Origin: Streptomyces sp. SDr-06 | GTDB taxonomy: Bacteria > Actinomycetota > Actinomycetes > Streptomycetales > Streptomycetaceae | Assembly: GCF_003324565.1 (NCBI RefSeq) | Contig: NZ_QOLA01000028.1 | Span: forward strand, 1-64,000 | Reading direction: 5' to 3' | DNA: 64,000 bases | Shown here: piece after piece, positions 18,161 to 30,095 of the stretch | How the letters are laid out: each line of letters opens with the position of its first letter | How positions within the stretch are numbered: position 1 is the stretch's first letter | Notes under the pieces: generated by a model | The model's input: the letters and a program-made list of their open reading frames with translations, nothing else | Databases searched by the model: none | Told to the model about the DNA's origin: nothing | Made by a program: the position numbers and the translations under genes

Positions 18161-18871
18161 TCAGAAGTCGAAGCCGAGCTGTCCCCCGCTTTCGAGTGCG
18201 GCCGCCTCCGCGGAGAGCCGCGTCTTCTTCAGGTGCCGCCACTGGGGCAGCGTGTCGAGGTACGACCAGGACAGCCGGTGGTACGGGGTGGGCCCCAGCT
18301 CCGCCAGCGCCGCCTTGTGCACGGGCGAGGGATACCCGGCGTTCTCGGCGAAGCCGAATCCCGCGTACTCCCCCTGGGCGCCCAGGAGTTCGGCCATCAT
18401 CGCGTCCCGGCGCACCTTGGCGATCACCGAGGCCGCCGAGACCGCGATGCAGGACTGATCGCCCTTGATCACCGTACGGACCCGCCACGGCAGCCCGAGG
18501 TAGTCGTGCTTGCCGTCGAGGATGACCGCGTCCGGCCGGACCGGCAGGGCCTCAAGGGCCCGCACGGCGGCCAGGCGCAGGGCCTCCGTCATGCCCAGCT
18601 CGTCGATCTCCTCCGGCGAGGAGTCGCCGAGCGCGTAGGCGGTGACCCAGCCTTCGAGGACCGCGGCGAGCTCGGTGCGGCGCTTGGGGCTGAGCAGCTT
18701 GGAGTCGGTGAGCCCGGCGGGCGGGCGCCGCAGTCCGGTGATCGCGGCGCAGACCGTGACGGGACCGGCCCACGCCCCGCGTCCGACTTCGTCGACACCG
18801 GCGACGATCTTGGCCCCGGTGGTGGCGCGAATCGAGCGCTCGACGCTGTGGGTGGGTGGTTCGTACGGCAT
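18161..18871 (-). CDS. rnhB: Ribonuclease HII
   Basis: A 236-residue type 2 RNase H that removes ribonucleotides and RNA primers from RNA-DNA hybrids. The signature GVDEVGRGAWAGPV gives D27 and E28; D119 (VILDGKHDY) and D156 (AKVRRDAMM) complete the DEDD metal site. The C-terminal segment ending LGFDF carries the usual Tyr/Phe-rich tail. The start is ATG 18871 (MPYEPPTHS). Upstream in-frame codons to 19039 are Arg/Ala-rich and not convincing. It lies in a run of minus-strand genes ahead of the ADP-ribosylglycohydrolase gene, 182 bases apart. Confidence 0.95.
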   Translation of the reverse strand: MPYEPPTHSVERSIRATTGAKIVAGVDEVGRGAWAGPVTVCAAITGLRRPPAGLTDSKLLSPKRRTELAAVLEGWVTAYALGDSSPEEIDELGMTEALRLAAVRALEALPVRPDAVILDGKHDYLGLPWRVRTVIKGDQSCIAVSAASVIAKVRRDAMMAELLGAQGEYAGFGFAENAGYPSPVHKAALAELGPTPYHRLSWSYLDTLPQWRHLKKTRLSAEAAALESGGQLGFDF

Positions 18872-19053
18872 GGCGCCTGCAAGGTTACGCCGCCGGGTGC
18901 CGCCCGCGACACCCAGGTCCTCCAACACCGTCGGCAAGCCCCGCGCGGGCGGTGCGAGAACGCGCTGCGGCGCCGTGATGGGGGCGGTCTTCGCGGCCAC
19001 GTTCCCTTCGCTCCCGCACACCTTCCGCCGGTACGGCACCGGCCGGGGACGGC

Positions 19054-19974
19054 TCAGCCGACGGGGGTCGCCGGGACCCAGTCCGGGAGGTGTTCGGTGC
19101 GCTCCAGCCAGGCGGCGGGCGGGGCCCCGGCCTTGGCGGCCGCGACCACTCCCCCGGCGATCGCACAGGTCGTGTCGACGTCGCCGCCCACCTGCGCGGT
19201 CGTCCAGAACGTGCGCTCGTAGTCGCCGAGCCCGCGCGCCGCCGACCAGAGGGCGAACGGCACGGTGTCGTGCGCGCTGGTGCGCCGTCCGGAGCCGAGC
19301 ACCGCGGCCACCGTCGCCGCGTCGTCGTAGTCCAGCATGTCGCGCGCCCGTCGCAGCCCCGCACCGACCGCGCTGCGCGGCACCAGCGCGATCACCGAGT
19401 CGAGCAGTTCGCCCGCCTCGGGCGGCCCGGCGGGGGCGGCCGCCAGGGCCGCGGCCGCGGCGACCGCCATGGCGCCGACCACAGCCTCGCGGTGCTGGTG
19501 GGTGGTGTACGAGGAGATCTCGGCCTGGTGGGTGGCCTGCTCGGGGTCATCGGCGTACCAGGCGCCGAGCGGCGCGATCCGCATGGCGGAGCCGTTGCCC
19601 CAGGAACCCTGGCCCTTGAACAGCGCGGAGGCCAGTTCTCGCCAGTCCCCGCCCTCCCTGACCAGGCGGAGCATCCGGTTGACCGCGGGCCCGTAGCCCC
19701 GGTCGAAGTCGTGGTGGTGGGCGAAGGACAGCGCGAGCGCGTCCTGGTCGACGCGGCCGTGCGAGACGAGCACGGCAAGGACCGAACAGGCCATCTCGGT
19801 GTCGTCGGTCCACTGCCAGGGGCCGTCGGGCAGTTCGCGCCGCTTGAGGAGGGGGTAGTTGACGGGGACGAAGAACTGGGAGCCCAGTGCGTCGCCGACG
19901 GACAGCCCGCGCAGGCTGCCCAGCGCGCGTGTGAAACGCGGGTCGAGTGATTCGGTGGCGGAGTCAGCGGTCAT
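19054..19974 (-). CDS. ADP-ribosylglycohydrolase (DraG) family protein
   Basis: A 306-residue all-helical metalloenzyme. The binuclear metal ligands typical of the family are visible: GDALGSQF near the N-terminus, WTDDTEMACSV at about 56-66 and GGDVDTTCAIAGG near the C-terminus. Such enzymes remove ADP-ribose from proteins, DNA or small molecules; the substrate here cannot be told. The start is ATG 19974. The histidine phosphatase gene ends about a dozen bases upstream (its stop at 19987), so the two are probably one operon. Confidence 0.9.
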   Translation of the reverse strand: MTADSATESLDPRFTRALGSLRGLSVGDALGSQFFVPVNYPLLKRRELPDGPWQWTDDTEMACSVLAVLVSHGRVDQDALALSFAHHHDFDRGYGPAVNRMLRLVREGGDWRELASALFKGQGSWGNGSAMRIAPLGAWYADDPEQATHQAEISSYTTHQHREAVVGAMAVAAAAALAAAPAGPPEAGELLDSVIALVPRSAVGAGLRRARDMLDYDDAATVAAVLGSGRRTSAHDTVPFALWSAARGLGDYERTFWTTAQVGGDVDTTCAIAGGVVAAAKAGAPPAAWLERTEHLPDWVPATPVG

Positions 19975-19986
19975 CTCACAGCCACT

Positions 19987-20646
19987 CTATCCGGTGATCC
20001 CGTACGGCTCCGGGGCACGCCACCGCTGAAACGGGCGGTCCAGCGAGTACCGCCCGTCGGCGCCGAGGAGCAGCGTCCTGGTCTCGGCGTTCCCCGGATT
20101 GGACAGCGATTCGAAGTCCGCCACGCTCCAGTGGAACCAGCGCATGCAGAACAGCCTCATGGTGAGCCCATGGGTCACGAGGAGCACGTTGGGCGGATGG
20201 TCCGGCGCCTCGAAGCTCCGGTAGAGGCTCTCCAGGAACGCCCCCACCCGGTCGTACACGTCGGCCCCCGACTCGCCCTGCGCGAACCGGTAGAAGAAGT
20301 GACCGTAGGCGTCCCGGTACGCCTTCTGGAGCTTGACGTCGTCCCGGTCCTGCCAGTTCCCCCAGTCCTGCTCGCGCAGCCGGGGCTCCTCCCGGATCCG
20401 TACCTGCTCCGGGTCGAGGCCGAACGCGCGGAACGTCTCGTGGGTGCGCCGGTAGGGCGAGACGTAGACGCTGACCTTCTCGTTCCCGAACATCGCGCGC
20501 AGTCGCTCACCGGTCGCCTCGGCCTGGCGCAGGCCCGCCTCGGTGAGTCTCAGCGCGTGGTCGGGTTCGCGCTCGTACACGGTGTCGTCGGCATTGCCTT
20601 CCGACTCGCCGTGCCGGACGAGGACGATGCGCCGTGGTCGTGCCAT
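19987..20646 (-). CDS. Histidine phosphatase superfamily protein
   Basis: A 219-residue phosphoglycerate-mutase-like phosphatase. The phosphohistidine motif is LVRHGESEGN (R11, H12), the second catalytic His is in LLVTHGLTMRL, and SPYRRTHET supplies the arginine pocket. The start is ATG 20646, three codons inside a TTG frame. It likely dephosphorylates a small metabolite; the family is too diverse for a substrate call. It leads a tight pair with the ADP-ribosylglycohydrolase gene, hinting at linked ADP-ribose or sugar-phosphate turnover, though this is only context. Confidence 0.9.
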   Translation of the reverse strand: MARPRRIVLVRHGESEGNADDTVYEREPDHALRLTEAGLRQAEATGERLRAMFGNEKVSVYVSPYRRTHETFRAFGLDPEQVRIREEPRLREQDWGNWQDRDDVKLQKAYRDAYGHFFYRFAQGESGADVYDRVGAFLESLYRSFEAPDHPPNVLLVTHGLTMRLFCMRWFHWSVADFESLSNPGNAETRTLLLGADGRYSLDRPFQRWRAPEPYGITG

Positions 20647-20724
20647 GCCCAAACACTAGATCGCCGGCGCCCCGATCGAGCACTTGTCCGGCCTCCATCC
20701 GGCGTAGGCGCGCGGCGGGCCGCC

Positions 20725-21330
20725 TCAGACCGTCCAGTCCTGGTCGAGCTCGACGACGTCGCCGGTCAGGGCCGCGACGTCGGTCTCGGTCTGGGCACGC
20801 AGCGAGAGCCGCTCCACCCGGTCGGCCCGGTACTTGCCGTGCTCGGCCGCCGACTGCCACATCGAGAGCACCAGGAACTCCTGGCCGGGCGCCTCGGCGA
20901 ACAGCCCGCGCAGCATGCCCGGGGACCCCGCCATCGCGGGGTTCCAGACCTTCTCCTGCATCAGCGCGAAGTGCTCGACCCGCTCCTGGTGCACCGTGCA
21001 GTGCGCGACGCGGACCACGTCCGCGTCGGTGAAGCGCGGCTCGAAGCCGGTCTTCACATCGAAGCGGTGGTCGAAGAGCTTCACCTCGATGTCCTTGTAC
21101 GTGCCGGACTGGGTGGCAGCGAGCCGGTCGTGCGCGCGGGCCATGAAGGAGTCGTAGAACGCACGGCTCTCCCAGAAGCCGAAGACATGGGCCACTTCCG
21201 GCCGCCTCCGGCTCCAGCCGCCGCCCTGCCCCCGGAAACCGGGCTCGCCGAGTAACCCCGCCCATTTCCGCTGCCCCCGCTCGAAACCGCGGCGGTCCAC
21301 CACGGTGCAGCGAATCCACTTGACCAGCAC
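20725..21330 (-). CDS. YdbC/DUF4937-like protein
   Basis: A 201-residue cytoplasmic protein that resembles the DUF4937 family, with two tandem alpha/beta units of dimeric ferredoxin-like fold (each with a conserved Trp/Phe-rich strand, for example HVFGFWESRAFYDSFM and FLVLSMWQSAAEHGKY). This fold is shared with antibiotic-biosynthesis monooxygenases, but no cofactor or catalytic residues are known for the family. The start is GTG 21330 (VLVKWIRC). It stands alone between the phosphatase and the N-acetyltransferase, all on the minus strand. Confidence 0.8.
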   Translation of the reverse strand: MLVKWIRCTVVDRRGFERGQRKWAGLLGEPGFRGQGGGWSRRRPEVAHVFGFWESRAFYDSFMARAHDRLAATQSGTYKDIEVKLFDHRFDVKTGFEPRFTDADVVRVAHCTVHQERVEHFALMQEKVWNPAMAGSPGMLRGLFAEAPGQEFLVLSMWQSAAEHGKYRADRVERLSLRAQTETDVAALTGDVVELDQDWTV

Positions 21331-21418
21331 CGCGCCATCGTACGGCGCGCGGCCACGCCCCGGTCAGGCTCCGGCGGCGTACTTCCAGGGGAGAACGCCG
21401 TACGCCTCGAAACCCAGT

Positions 21419-22267
21419 TCACCCCCGAACGCCGGAGCGAGGCCCTCGCTCCTTCAACCCCTGCGCCAGCGCGCCCAGTTGTGCGACTTCTTCCCGCTCC
21501 ATCACGATATCGAAGGCCTCTGACAACAGCGTTCCGAGCTCATCGGCGGCCACCCGGCGCCGCTCCTCGGTGCCGTCCGTACGAATGGTGGTGAACTCGT
21601 CCCGGACCAGCGCCCGGCGCACGCCGGGCGCGGTCCGCTGCGCCACCACCTGGCCCACGAAACGGGAGCGGGGGTGCGAGGAGCTGTAGTGGTTCATGAC
21701 CGTGAAGTCGGCCGGGTTGATCGCCTGCGGGGCGAAGGCGTAGAGGTCCAGCCATCCCTCGCGGCGCCGCGACCGCAGGACGTGGGTGCCGTCCTCCTCG
21801 GTGACGACGCCGAAGGTCCAGCCGCCCTGCTCCACGACCGCGCCGTCCCGCAGCGGGACCGGCTCCAGCGGGCCCTGATGCCCGAACCCCGTGTCGCAGA
21901 GCCAGAGTTGACCCTCGGCGGGGACCGCGAGGAGTGCGTGGGTCATCGGGGGCAGGACAGTGCCCCGGGCCCGGACGCGGGCGCCGCGTGCGGTGCATTC
22001 GAAGCCCAGCCGTTCCAGCACGGCGGCGAACAGCGAGTTCTGCTCGTAGCAGTAGCCGCCGCGAGCCTGCCCGACGAGCTTGGCCAGGAGGCTCTTCACG
22101 TCCAGCCGCACGGGCCGGCCGAGGGCCACGTCCAGGTTCTCGAAGGGGATCGTCGCCACGTGCGCCCGGTGCAGCTCCCGCAAGGTGTCCAGGGTGGGCG
22201 CCCCGTCACCGTCGTAGCCGATCCGCGCGAAGTAGGCGTCCAGATCGACCTCTTGACCGTTCCACAT
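21419..22267 (-). CDS. Arylamine N-acetyltransferase
   Basis: A 282-residue NAT. The catalytic triad is C73 (RGGYCYEQN), H110 (PPMTHALL) and D125 (LCDTGFG). Substrate entry residues PFENLDVALGRP at 41-52 are also conserved. It transfers acetyl or other acyl groups from CoA to arylamines or hydrazines; actinomycete members may also amide-link natural products. The start is ATG 22267; an ATG one codon earlier is closer to GGGGG. No biosynthetic genes adjoin it, so a xenobiotic or general role is likelier. Confidence 0.94.
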   Translation of the reverse strand: MWNGQEVDLDAYFARIGYDGDGAPTLDTLRELHRAHVATIPFENLDVALGRPVRLDVKSLLAKLVGQARGGYCYEQNSLFAAVLERLGFECTARGARVRARGTVLPPMTHALLAVPAEGQLWLCDTGFGHQGPLEPVPLRDGAVVEQGGWTFGVVTEEDGTHVLRSRRREGWLDLYAFAPQAINPADFTVMNHYSSSHPRSRFVGQVVAQRTAPGVRRALVRDEFTTIRTDGTEERRRVAADELGTLLSEAFDIVMEREEVAQLGALAQGLKERGPRSGVRG

Positions 22268-22433
22268 CATGATCCCCCGTTGCCGGTCCGGGGGCCCTCG
22301 CGGCCCCCGCCCGGCACCATGATCGCCGCCAGGACGCCGGGCGCCAACCCGTTGACCGAACGACTTTCCCGCACGGCCGTGACAGCATGGGAGGGGCGCG
22401 GGGGCGGCAGGGCAGGCACGGGGAGGGGTTTGC

Positions 22434-22964
22434 ATGAGCGGCATCGGCAAAGGGCTCGGCACGGTCGAGGTGGCGCTGCGCTGGGACCCCAGCCCGCTCG
22501 GCTCACCCGCCCACGACCTCGATCTGGTCGCGGGCGTCTATCCGGCGGCAGCCCCCTGCGGACCGCCCGACTACTGCGTGTACTTCGACCACCGCTCCCC
22601 CGACGGCACGATCTGGCTGGACCGCGACAGCCGGACCGGCCAGGGCCTCGGCTACGACGAGGTCATGACCCTGGACCTCGGCCGCATGCCCGCCGAGCAC
22701 GGGCGCGTGCTGGTCGGCGTCGTCATCCAGCAGGGGTCGGGACGACTCGTCTTCGGCGACGTGGCCGACCCGGGCGTCCGCGTCCGGCACGGATACACCG
22801 AGCTGTCCCGGCACGGCTTCGCCGAGGTGGCGGGGGCCAGAGCGGCGACGGTCGCGGAGTTCACCCGGAACGCGGCGGGCACGTGGGAGTTCCGCGAGGA
22901 CGTCCGCGGTTTCGACCTCGACCCGGACGCCTTCATCGCGGCCATGGGCTCCGCGACCGCCTGA
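22434..22964 (+). CDS. TerD-family protein
   Basis: A 176-residue protein of the TerD/calcium-stress fold. The core is VEVALRWDPSPLGSPAHDLDLVAGV, then an acidic loop PDGTIWLDRDS, consistent with the paired calcium sites of the family. Unlike canonical TerD, the GDN loop is not perfectly kept, so metal binding is uncertain. The start is ATG 22434 behind a strong GGGGAGGGG. It is monocistronic and convergent with nrdJ across a perfect terminator. TerD proteins are abundant in streptomycetes and linked to stress and differentiation. Confidence 0.85.
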   Translation: MSGIGKGLGTVEVALRWDPSPLGSPAHDLDLVAGVYPAAAPCGPPDYCVYFDHRSPDGTIWLDRDSRTGQGLGYDEVMTLDLGRMPAEHGRVLVGVVIQQGSGRLVFGDVADPGVRVRHGYTELSRHGFAEVAGARAATVAEFTRNAAGTWEFREDVRGFDLDPDAFIAAMGSATA

Positions 22965-22990
22965 GCCGGGCCCGCGCCCAGCGAACACGC

Positions 22991-23022
22991 CTGAGGGGAC
23001 CGGCGGTCGCCGGTCCCCTCAG
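22991..23022. terminator. Bidirectional intrinsic terminator
   Basis: A 15-bp perfect inverted repeat (22991-23005 and 23008-23022), GC-rich with a minimal loop, between the convergent terD-like and nrdJ genes. Confidence 0.8.
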
Positions 23023-23085
23023 CACGTCACTGGTCAGCCAGACCTACGGGCTCCGCCGGACGGACCGTCCGGCGGAGCCGCGGTG

Positions 23086-25980
<2,895 letters not shown>

Positions 25981-26135
25981 TGCCGCCTCCCATACGCGGG
26001 CAAAAACGCCCAAAAGTGCCTGAATGTTCCCGAGGCACGGTGTTTGTCTGTTGCCATGGGCGCAGCGGAAGCTCACCCCTGGCAGGTCCTGGATTGCCGC
26101 CGATCGGCGACCGCGGGCCCGTCCGGGCCCTTCGG

Positions 26136-26657
26136 TCAGTCGGCGGCGGTGGCGGGCACGGGGACCTCGGGGGTCGCGCCGGCCACGCACTCGTCTGATT
26201 GGCCTGCGGGAGGCCGCCGCTCGCGGAGTTCCACGATGGCGGCCTCGAAGTCTTCGAGCGTGTCGAAAGCCCGGTAAACGGACGCGAAGCGCAGGTACGC
26301 GACGAGGTCGAGCTCCTGCAACGGGCCGAGTATGGCGAGCCCCACGTCGTGGGTGGTCAGCTCGGCGCTGCCGGTGGCGCGCACCGCCTCTTCGACCCGC
26401 TGGCCGAGCTTGGCGAGGGCGTCCTCGGTGACGGGCCGCCCCTGGCATGCCTTGCGGACGCCGGAGATGACCTTGGTACGGCTGAAGGGTTCGGTGACGC
26501 CGGATCGCTTGATGACCATCAGCGAGGCCGTCTCCACCGTCGTGAAGCGACGGGAGCAGTCGGGGCACTGGCGGCGCCGGCGGATCGACGTACCGTCGTC
26601 GGTCGTACGGCTGTCGACGACACGGCTGTCGGGGTGCCTGCAGAAGGGGCAGTGCAT
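26136..26657 (-). CDS. nrdR: Transcriptional repressor NrdR
   Basis: A 173-residue ATP/dATP-sensing repressor of ribonucleotide reductase genes. The zinc ribbon has C3, C6, C31 and C34 (MHCPFCRH and QCPDC). The ATP-cone follows (VIKRSGVTEPFSRTKVISGVRKAC). The start is ATG 26657 with GAAGGAGGG nine bases upstream. It is the first gene of nrdR-nrdJ and probably autoregulates through the two boxes listed below. The C-terminal 20 residues are a low-complexity extension. Confidence 0.97.
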   Translation of the reverse strand: MHCPFCRHPDSRVVDSRTTDDGTSIRRRRQCPDCSRRFTTVETASLMVIKRSGVTEPFSRTKVISGVRKACQGRPVTEDALAKLGQRVEEAVRATGSAELTTHDVGLAILGPLQELDLVAYLRFASVYRAFDTLEDFEAAIVELRERRPPAGQSDECVAGATPEVPVPATAAD

Positions 26658-26731
26658 GGTTCCCAACCCTCCTTCACAGCACGACTGAATAGCCTCACCG
26701 GGCCCGGAAACCTCCCCGCGAAGCGACCACA

Positions 26732-26815
26732 AGCATAGGCGATGGCCAGGGCCTTGAAAGACCATGGACCACAACTTCTGGGTGGCTGCACCAATCCAAC
26801 CACTAGATCTAGGGT
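26732..26815 (-). promoter_or_regulatory. nrdRJ promoter region with two NrdR boxes
   Basis: CCACTAGATCTAGGGT (26800-26815) and CCACAACTTCTGGGTG (26769-26784) fit the NrdR box consensus acacwAtATaTtGtgt; the first matches all its most conserved positions. They start 31 bases apart, three helical turns, as expected for cooperative binding. On the minus strand TATGCT (26732-26737) could be the -10. Confidence 0.75.
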
Positions 26816-27136
26816 TTTGCCGTTTATCCAGCCCTACCGCGTGTCGGCGAACCCCGGCCGCGGCCCGGCGATTTCCGGCCGCCCAAGAGGTTACGGGAAG
26901 CGCGTGGCAACGCCGGATCGCGGGGTGCTGGATGACAGACTGGGCGCCGGTGCGGCGTCCTCGCGAGCGACACGCGGCGGTCGGCGGAACGGTCCCCGAA
27001 GGGGAGGACGCCGAGCGTCCGCCCCGGCGGTGAAGGGTACCGTAATCGACCGAATTGCCGTTCGACGGGCCCCCAATCGGGACTCGCACATACACCCACC
27101 CGCAAGACCACGGAGCGCGTTCTGCGATTTTTCACT

Positions 27137-27177
27137 CGAACGTGTGTTTGGCGCAACCTTTCGAAAGCAACTACCGT
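27137..27177 (+). promoter_or_regulatory. lexA promoter with LexA (SOS) box
   Basis: CGAAC-GTGT-GTTTG (27137-27150) matches 9 of 10 fixed bases of the CGAAC-N4-GTTCG box. A plausible promoter overlaps it: TTGGCG (27148-27153), 18 bases, TACCGT (27172-27177). LexA autoregulation is expected. The remainder of the 26658-27213 gap shows no gene. Confidence 0.75.
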
Positions 27178-27213
27178 TGTCCAGCTAGGGAGACCATTTC
27201 GAGAGGGGCCGAC

Positions 27214-28005
27214 GTGACCACCACCGCAGACAGTGCCACCATCACTGCCCAGGACCGCTCCCAGACCCGACTTGAGCCGGTGCATGCCATGAATGACGCA
27301 GTCACGAACCAGGGGGCGGACGCCGGGCGGCCTGCCCGCTCCCTGCCAGGCCGACCTCCAGGGATCCGCGCGGACAGCTCGGGGCTCACCGACCGGCAGC
27401 GCCGGGTCATCGAGGTCATCCGGGACTCCGTGCAGCGGCGTGGCTACCCGCCGTCGATGCGGGAGATCGGCCAGGCCGTCGGCCTCTCCAGCACCTCGTC
27501 CGTCGCCCACCAGCTGATGGCCCTGGAGCGCAAGGGCTTCCTGCGCCGCGACCCGCACCGGCCGCGCGCGTACGAGGTCCGCGGCTCCGACCAGCCGAGC
27601 AGCCAGCCCACCGACACCGCGGGCAAGCCCGCCGCGTCGTACGTGCCGCTGGTCGGCCGGATCGCCGCCGGTGGCCCGATCCTCGCCGAGGAGTCGGTCG
27701 AGGACGTTTTCCCGCTCCCCCGCCAGCTGGTCGGTGACGGCGAGCTCTTCGTCCTGAAGGTCGTCGGCGACTCGATGATCGAGGCCGCGATCTGTGACGG
27801 CGACTGGGTCACGGTGCGCCGCCAGCCGGTCGCCGAGAACGGCGACATCGTCGCCGCGATGCTCGACGGCGAGGCCACCGTCAAGCGCTTCAAGCGCGAG
27901 GACAACCACATCTGGCTGCTCCCGCACAACGCCGCCTACCAGCCGATCCCCGGCGACGACGCGACCATCCTGGGCAAGGTCGTGGCAGTGCTCCGGCGGG
28001 TCTGA
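27214..28005 (+). CDS. lexA: LexA repressor
   Basis: A 263-residue SOS repressor. About 55 N-terminal residues are a disordered extension common in streptomycetes. The winged helix-turn-helix follows (LTDRQRRVIEVIRDSV to about 122). The peptidase domain has the cleavage site A152-G153 (RIAAGGPIL), catalytic Ser187 (VGDSMIE) and Lys224 (ATVKRFK). Activated RecA triggers self-cleavage. The start is GTG 27214 behind GAGAGGGG; ATG 27289 is an alternative. It faces away from nrdR, and a LexA box precedes it. Confidence 0.97.
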   Translation: MTTTADSATITAQDRSQTRLEPVHAMNDAVTNQGADAGRPARSLPGRPPGIRADSSGLTDRQRRVIEVIRDSVQRRGYPPSMREIGQAVGLSSTSSVAHQLMALERKGFLRRDPHRPRAYEVRGSDQPSSQPTDTAGKPAASYVPLVGRIAAGGPILAEESVEDVFPLPRQLVGDGELFVLKVVGDSMIEAAICDGDWVTVRRQPVAENGDIVAAMLDGEATVKRFKREDNHIWLLPHNAAYQPIPGDDATILGKVVAVLRRV

Positions 28006-28079
28006 CCCCTCCGCCGGCTCCGACCGGGCCCCGGGACCCTCTGCGCCGGTCTCGGGGCCCCGCTGTGTCCCGGGCCCTT

Positions 28080-28112
28080 GGTGCTCCACCCGCCGCGCAC
28101 GGGCGGAGCACC
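28080..28112. terminator. Hairpin terminator between convergent lexA and dinG
   Basis: GGTGCTCCACCC (28080-28091) pairs with GGGCGGAGCACC (28101-28112) with one A/G mismatch and a 9-base loop. Confidence 0.6.
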
Positions 28113-28115
28113 GGC

Positions 28116-30086
28116 CTACTTGCCGTCGGCCTTGGCCGCCGCGTCGATGGCCGCGAGCGAACGACGCGCCTGGTTACGGTCCGTGGTGTACCAGAAGTCG
28201 GGCAGTGAGGCTCGCAGATAGCTGCCGTAGCGGGCGTTGGCCAGCCGGGGATCGAGCACCGCGACCACACCCCGGTCGCCCGTCGCCCGTACGAGACGAC
28301 CCGCGCCCTGGGCCATCAGGAGCGCGGCATGCGTGGCCGCCACGGCCATGAAGCCATTGCCGCCGCCCTCCTCCACCGCCTTCTGGCGGGCGCTCATCAG
28401 CGGATCGTCGGGACGCGGGAACGGGATCCGGTCCATGATCACCAGCTGGCAGCTCGGCCCGGGCACGTCGACGCCCTGCCACAGCGACAGCGTGCCGAAC
28501 AGGCAGGTCTCCGGATCCGCGGCGAAGGACTTGATCAGCTCGCCCAGCGTCTCCTCGCCCTGGAGCAGGATCGGGTTGTCCAGGCGCCCGCGCAGCTCCT
28601 CGGCGGCGGCCTGGGCCGCCCGCATCGAGGAGAACAGGCCGAGGGTGCGGCCGCCGGCCGCCTCCACCAGCTCGGCCAGCTCGTCCATCATGTCGCCGCG
28701 CGAACCCTCCCGGCCCGGCGTGGCCAGATGCTTGGCGACATAGAGGATGCCCTGCTTGGGATAGTCGAAGGGCGAGCCGACGTCCAGGCCCTTCCACTGC
28801 GGGACGTCCTCGCCGGGGGTGCCCTCCGGGGAGAGCCCGAGGGAGGCGCCCACGCCGTTGAAGTCCCCGCCCAGCTTGAGCGTCGCCGACGTCAGAATCA
28901 CCGAGCGGTCCGTGAAGAGCTTCTCCCTGAGCAGGCCCGACACCGACAGCGGGGCGACCCGCAGGGACGCGCCGAAGCGGTCGTGGCGCTCGTACCAGAC
29001 GACGTCCCACTCGGAGCCGTTGGTGATGCGCTCCGCCACGCTGTGCACCGTCTCCACCATGGCGAGGGCCTGCTTGCGCACCGCGTCCTCGTCCTGGACG
29101 GACTTGTCGCGGGTGGAGCCGAGCGCGGAGACCACCTCGCGGGCGGCGTCGCGCAGCGCCATCAGCGCGTAGCCCAGGTCCTCCGGGATCTCCTCGAGGC
29201 GGCCCGGCAGGGCCAGCTCCATCACCCGCTCGAACCCCTCGGCGGCCGTCTGGAGCCCGTCGGCCACCTTCTCGTTGACCAGCTTGGCGCTGCGCCGCAC
29301 GGCCCGGTTGACCTGGCCGGGGGTGAGCTCGCCGGTGGCGACGCCGGTGACCCGGGAGACCAGCTCATGGGCCTCGTCGACGATCAGCACCTCGTGCTGC
29401 GGCAGCACCGGGGCGCCCTCGATCGCGTCGATGGCGAGCAGGGCGTGGTTGGTGACGACGACGTCGGAGAGCTTGGCGCGCTCGCGGGCCATCTCCGCGA
29501 AGCACTCCGCCCCGTACGCGCACTTCGTGGCGCCCAGGCATTCGCGGGAGGACACCGAGGCCTGTGCCCACGCCTTGTCCGAGACGCCCGGGGTCAGGTC
29601 GTCGCGGTCGCCGGTCTCGGTCTCGTCCGCCCAGTCCCGCATCCTGAGCAGGTCCTGGCCGAGCTTGCTGGTGGGGGTGGCCGCCTCGAACTGGTCGAAG
29701 AGCCCCTCCTCCTCGTCCTGCGGCGCGCCCTCGTGCAGGCGGTGCAGGCACAGGTAATTGGAGCGGCCCTTCAGCATGGCGAACTGCGGGCGTCTGCGCA
29801 GCAGCGGATGCAGCGCCTCCACGGTGCGGGGCAGGTCGCGCTCGACGAGCTGCCGCTGGAGCGCCAGCGTGGCCGTGGCGATCACGACGCGCTCCCCGTG
29901 CGCCAGGGCCGGCACCAGGTAGCCGAGGGACTTTCCGGTGCCCGTCCCGGCCTGGACCAGCAGGTGGGAGCTGTCGTCGACGGCGTCGGCGACAGCCGTG
30001 GCCATGGTGACCTGGCCAGGCCGCTCCACGCCGCCGACGGCGGTGACGGCGGCGTGCAGGAGCTCGGGGAGTGAAGGCTTTGTCAT
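28116..30086 (-). CDS. dinG: DinG/YoaA-family ATP-dependent DNA helicase
   Basis: A 656-residue XPD-like SF2 helicase. Walker A is QAGTGTGKSLGYL near residue 45. A four-cysteine iron-sulfur domain is suggested by C in SNYLCLHRL, then ECLGATKCAYGAEC. The DEAH box VDEAHEL and motif VI AQGAGRLVRAT follow. It unwinds damage-related structures such as R-loops and forks. The start is ATG 30086 without a ribosome site. A perfect RecA-NDp promoter ends ten bases upstream, so the message is probably leaderless or nearly so. It abuts the siderophore operon, 37 bases away on the same strand. Confidence 0.95.
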   Translation of the reverse strand: MTKPSLPELLHAAVTAVGGVERPGQVTMATAVADAVDDSSHLLVQAGTGTGKSLGYLVPALAHGERVVIATATLALQRQLVERDLPRTVEALHPLLRRRPQFAMLKGRSNYLCLHRLHEGAPQDEEEGLFDQFEAATPTSKLGQDLLRMRDWADETETGDRDDLTPGVSDKAWAQASVSSRECLGATKCAYGAECFAEMARERAKLSDVVVTNHALLAIDAIEGAPVLPQHEVLIVDEAHELVSRVTGVATGELTPGQVNRAVRRSAKLVNEKVADGLQTAAEGFERVMELALPGRLEEIPEDLGYALMALRDAAREVVSALGSTRDKSVQDEDAVRKQALAMVETVHSVAERITNGSEWDVVWYERHDRFGASLRVAPLSVSGLLREKLFTDRSVILTSATLKLGGDFNGVGASLGLSPEGTPGEDVPQWKGLDVGSPFDYPKQGILYVAKHLATPGREGSRGDMMDELAELVEAAGGRTLGLFSSMRAAQAAAEELRGRLDNPILLQGEETLGELIKSFAADPETCLFGTLSLWQGVDVPGPSCQLVIMDRIPFPRPDDPLMSARQKAVEEGGGNGFMAVAATHAALLMAQGAGRLVRATGDRGVVAVLDPRLANARYGSYLRASLPDFWYTTDRNQARRSLAAIDAAAKADGK

Positions 30087-30095
30087 AGCCAGACC

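Noticed and set aside
25981..26135. B12 riboswitch before nrdJ
   Set aside because: The 155-base nrdR-nrdJ gap is too short and shows no B12-box-like string; control by NrdR boxes upstream of nrdR suffices.
27176..27190. TTGTC-N4-TAGGG before lexA as a RecA-NDp promoter
   Set aside because: The spacing is 4 rather than 12 bases, so the arrangement does not fit that promoter class.
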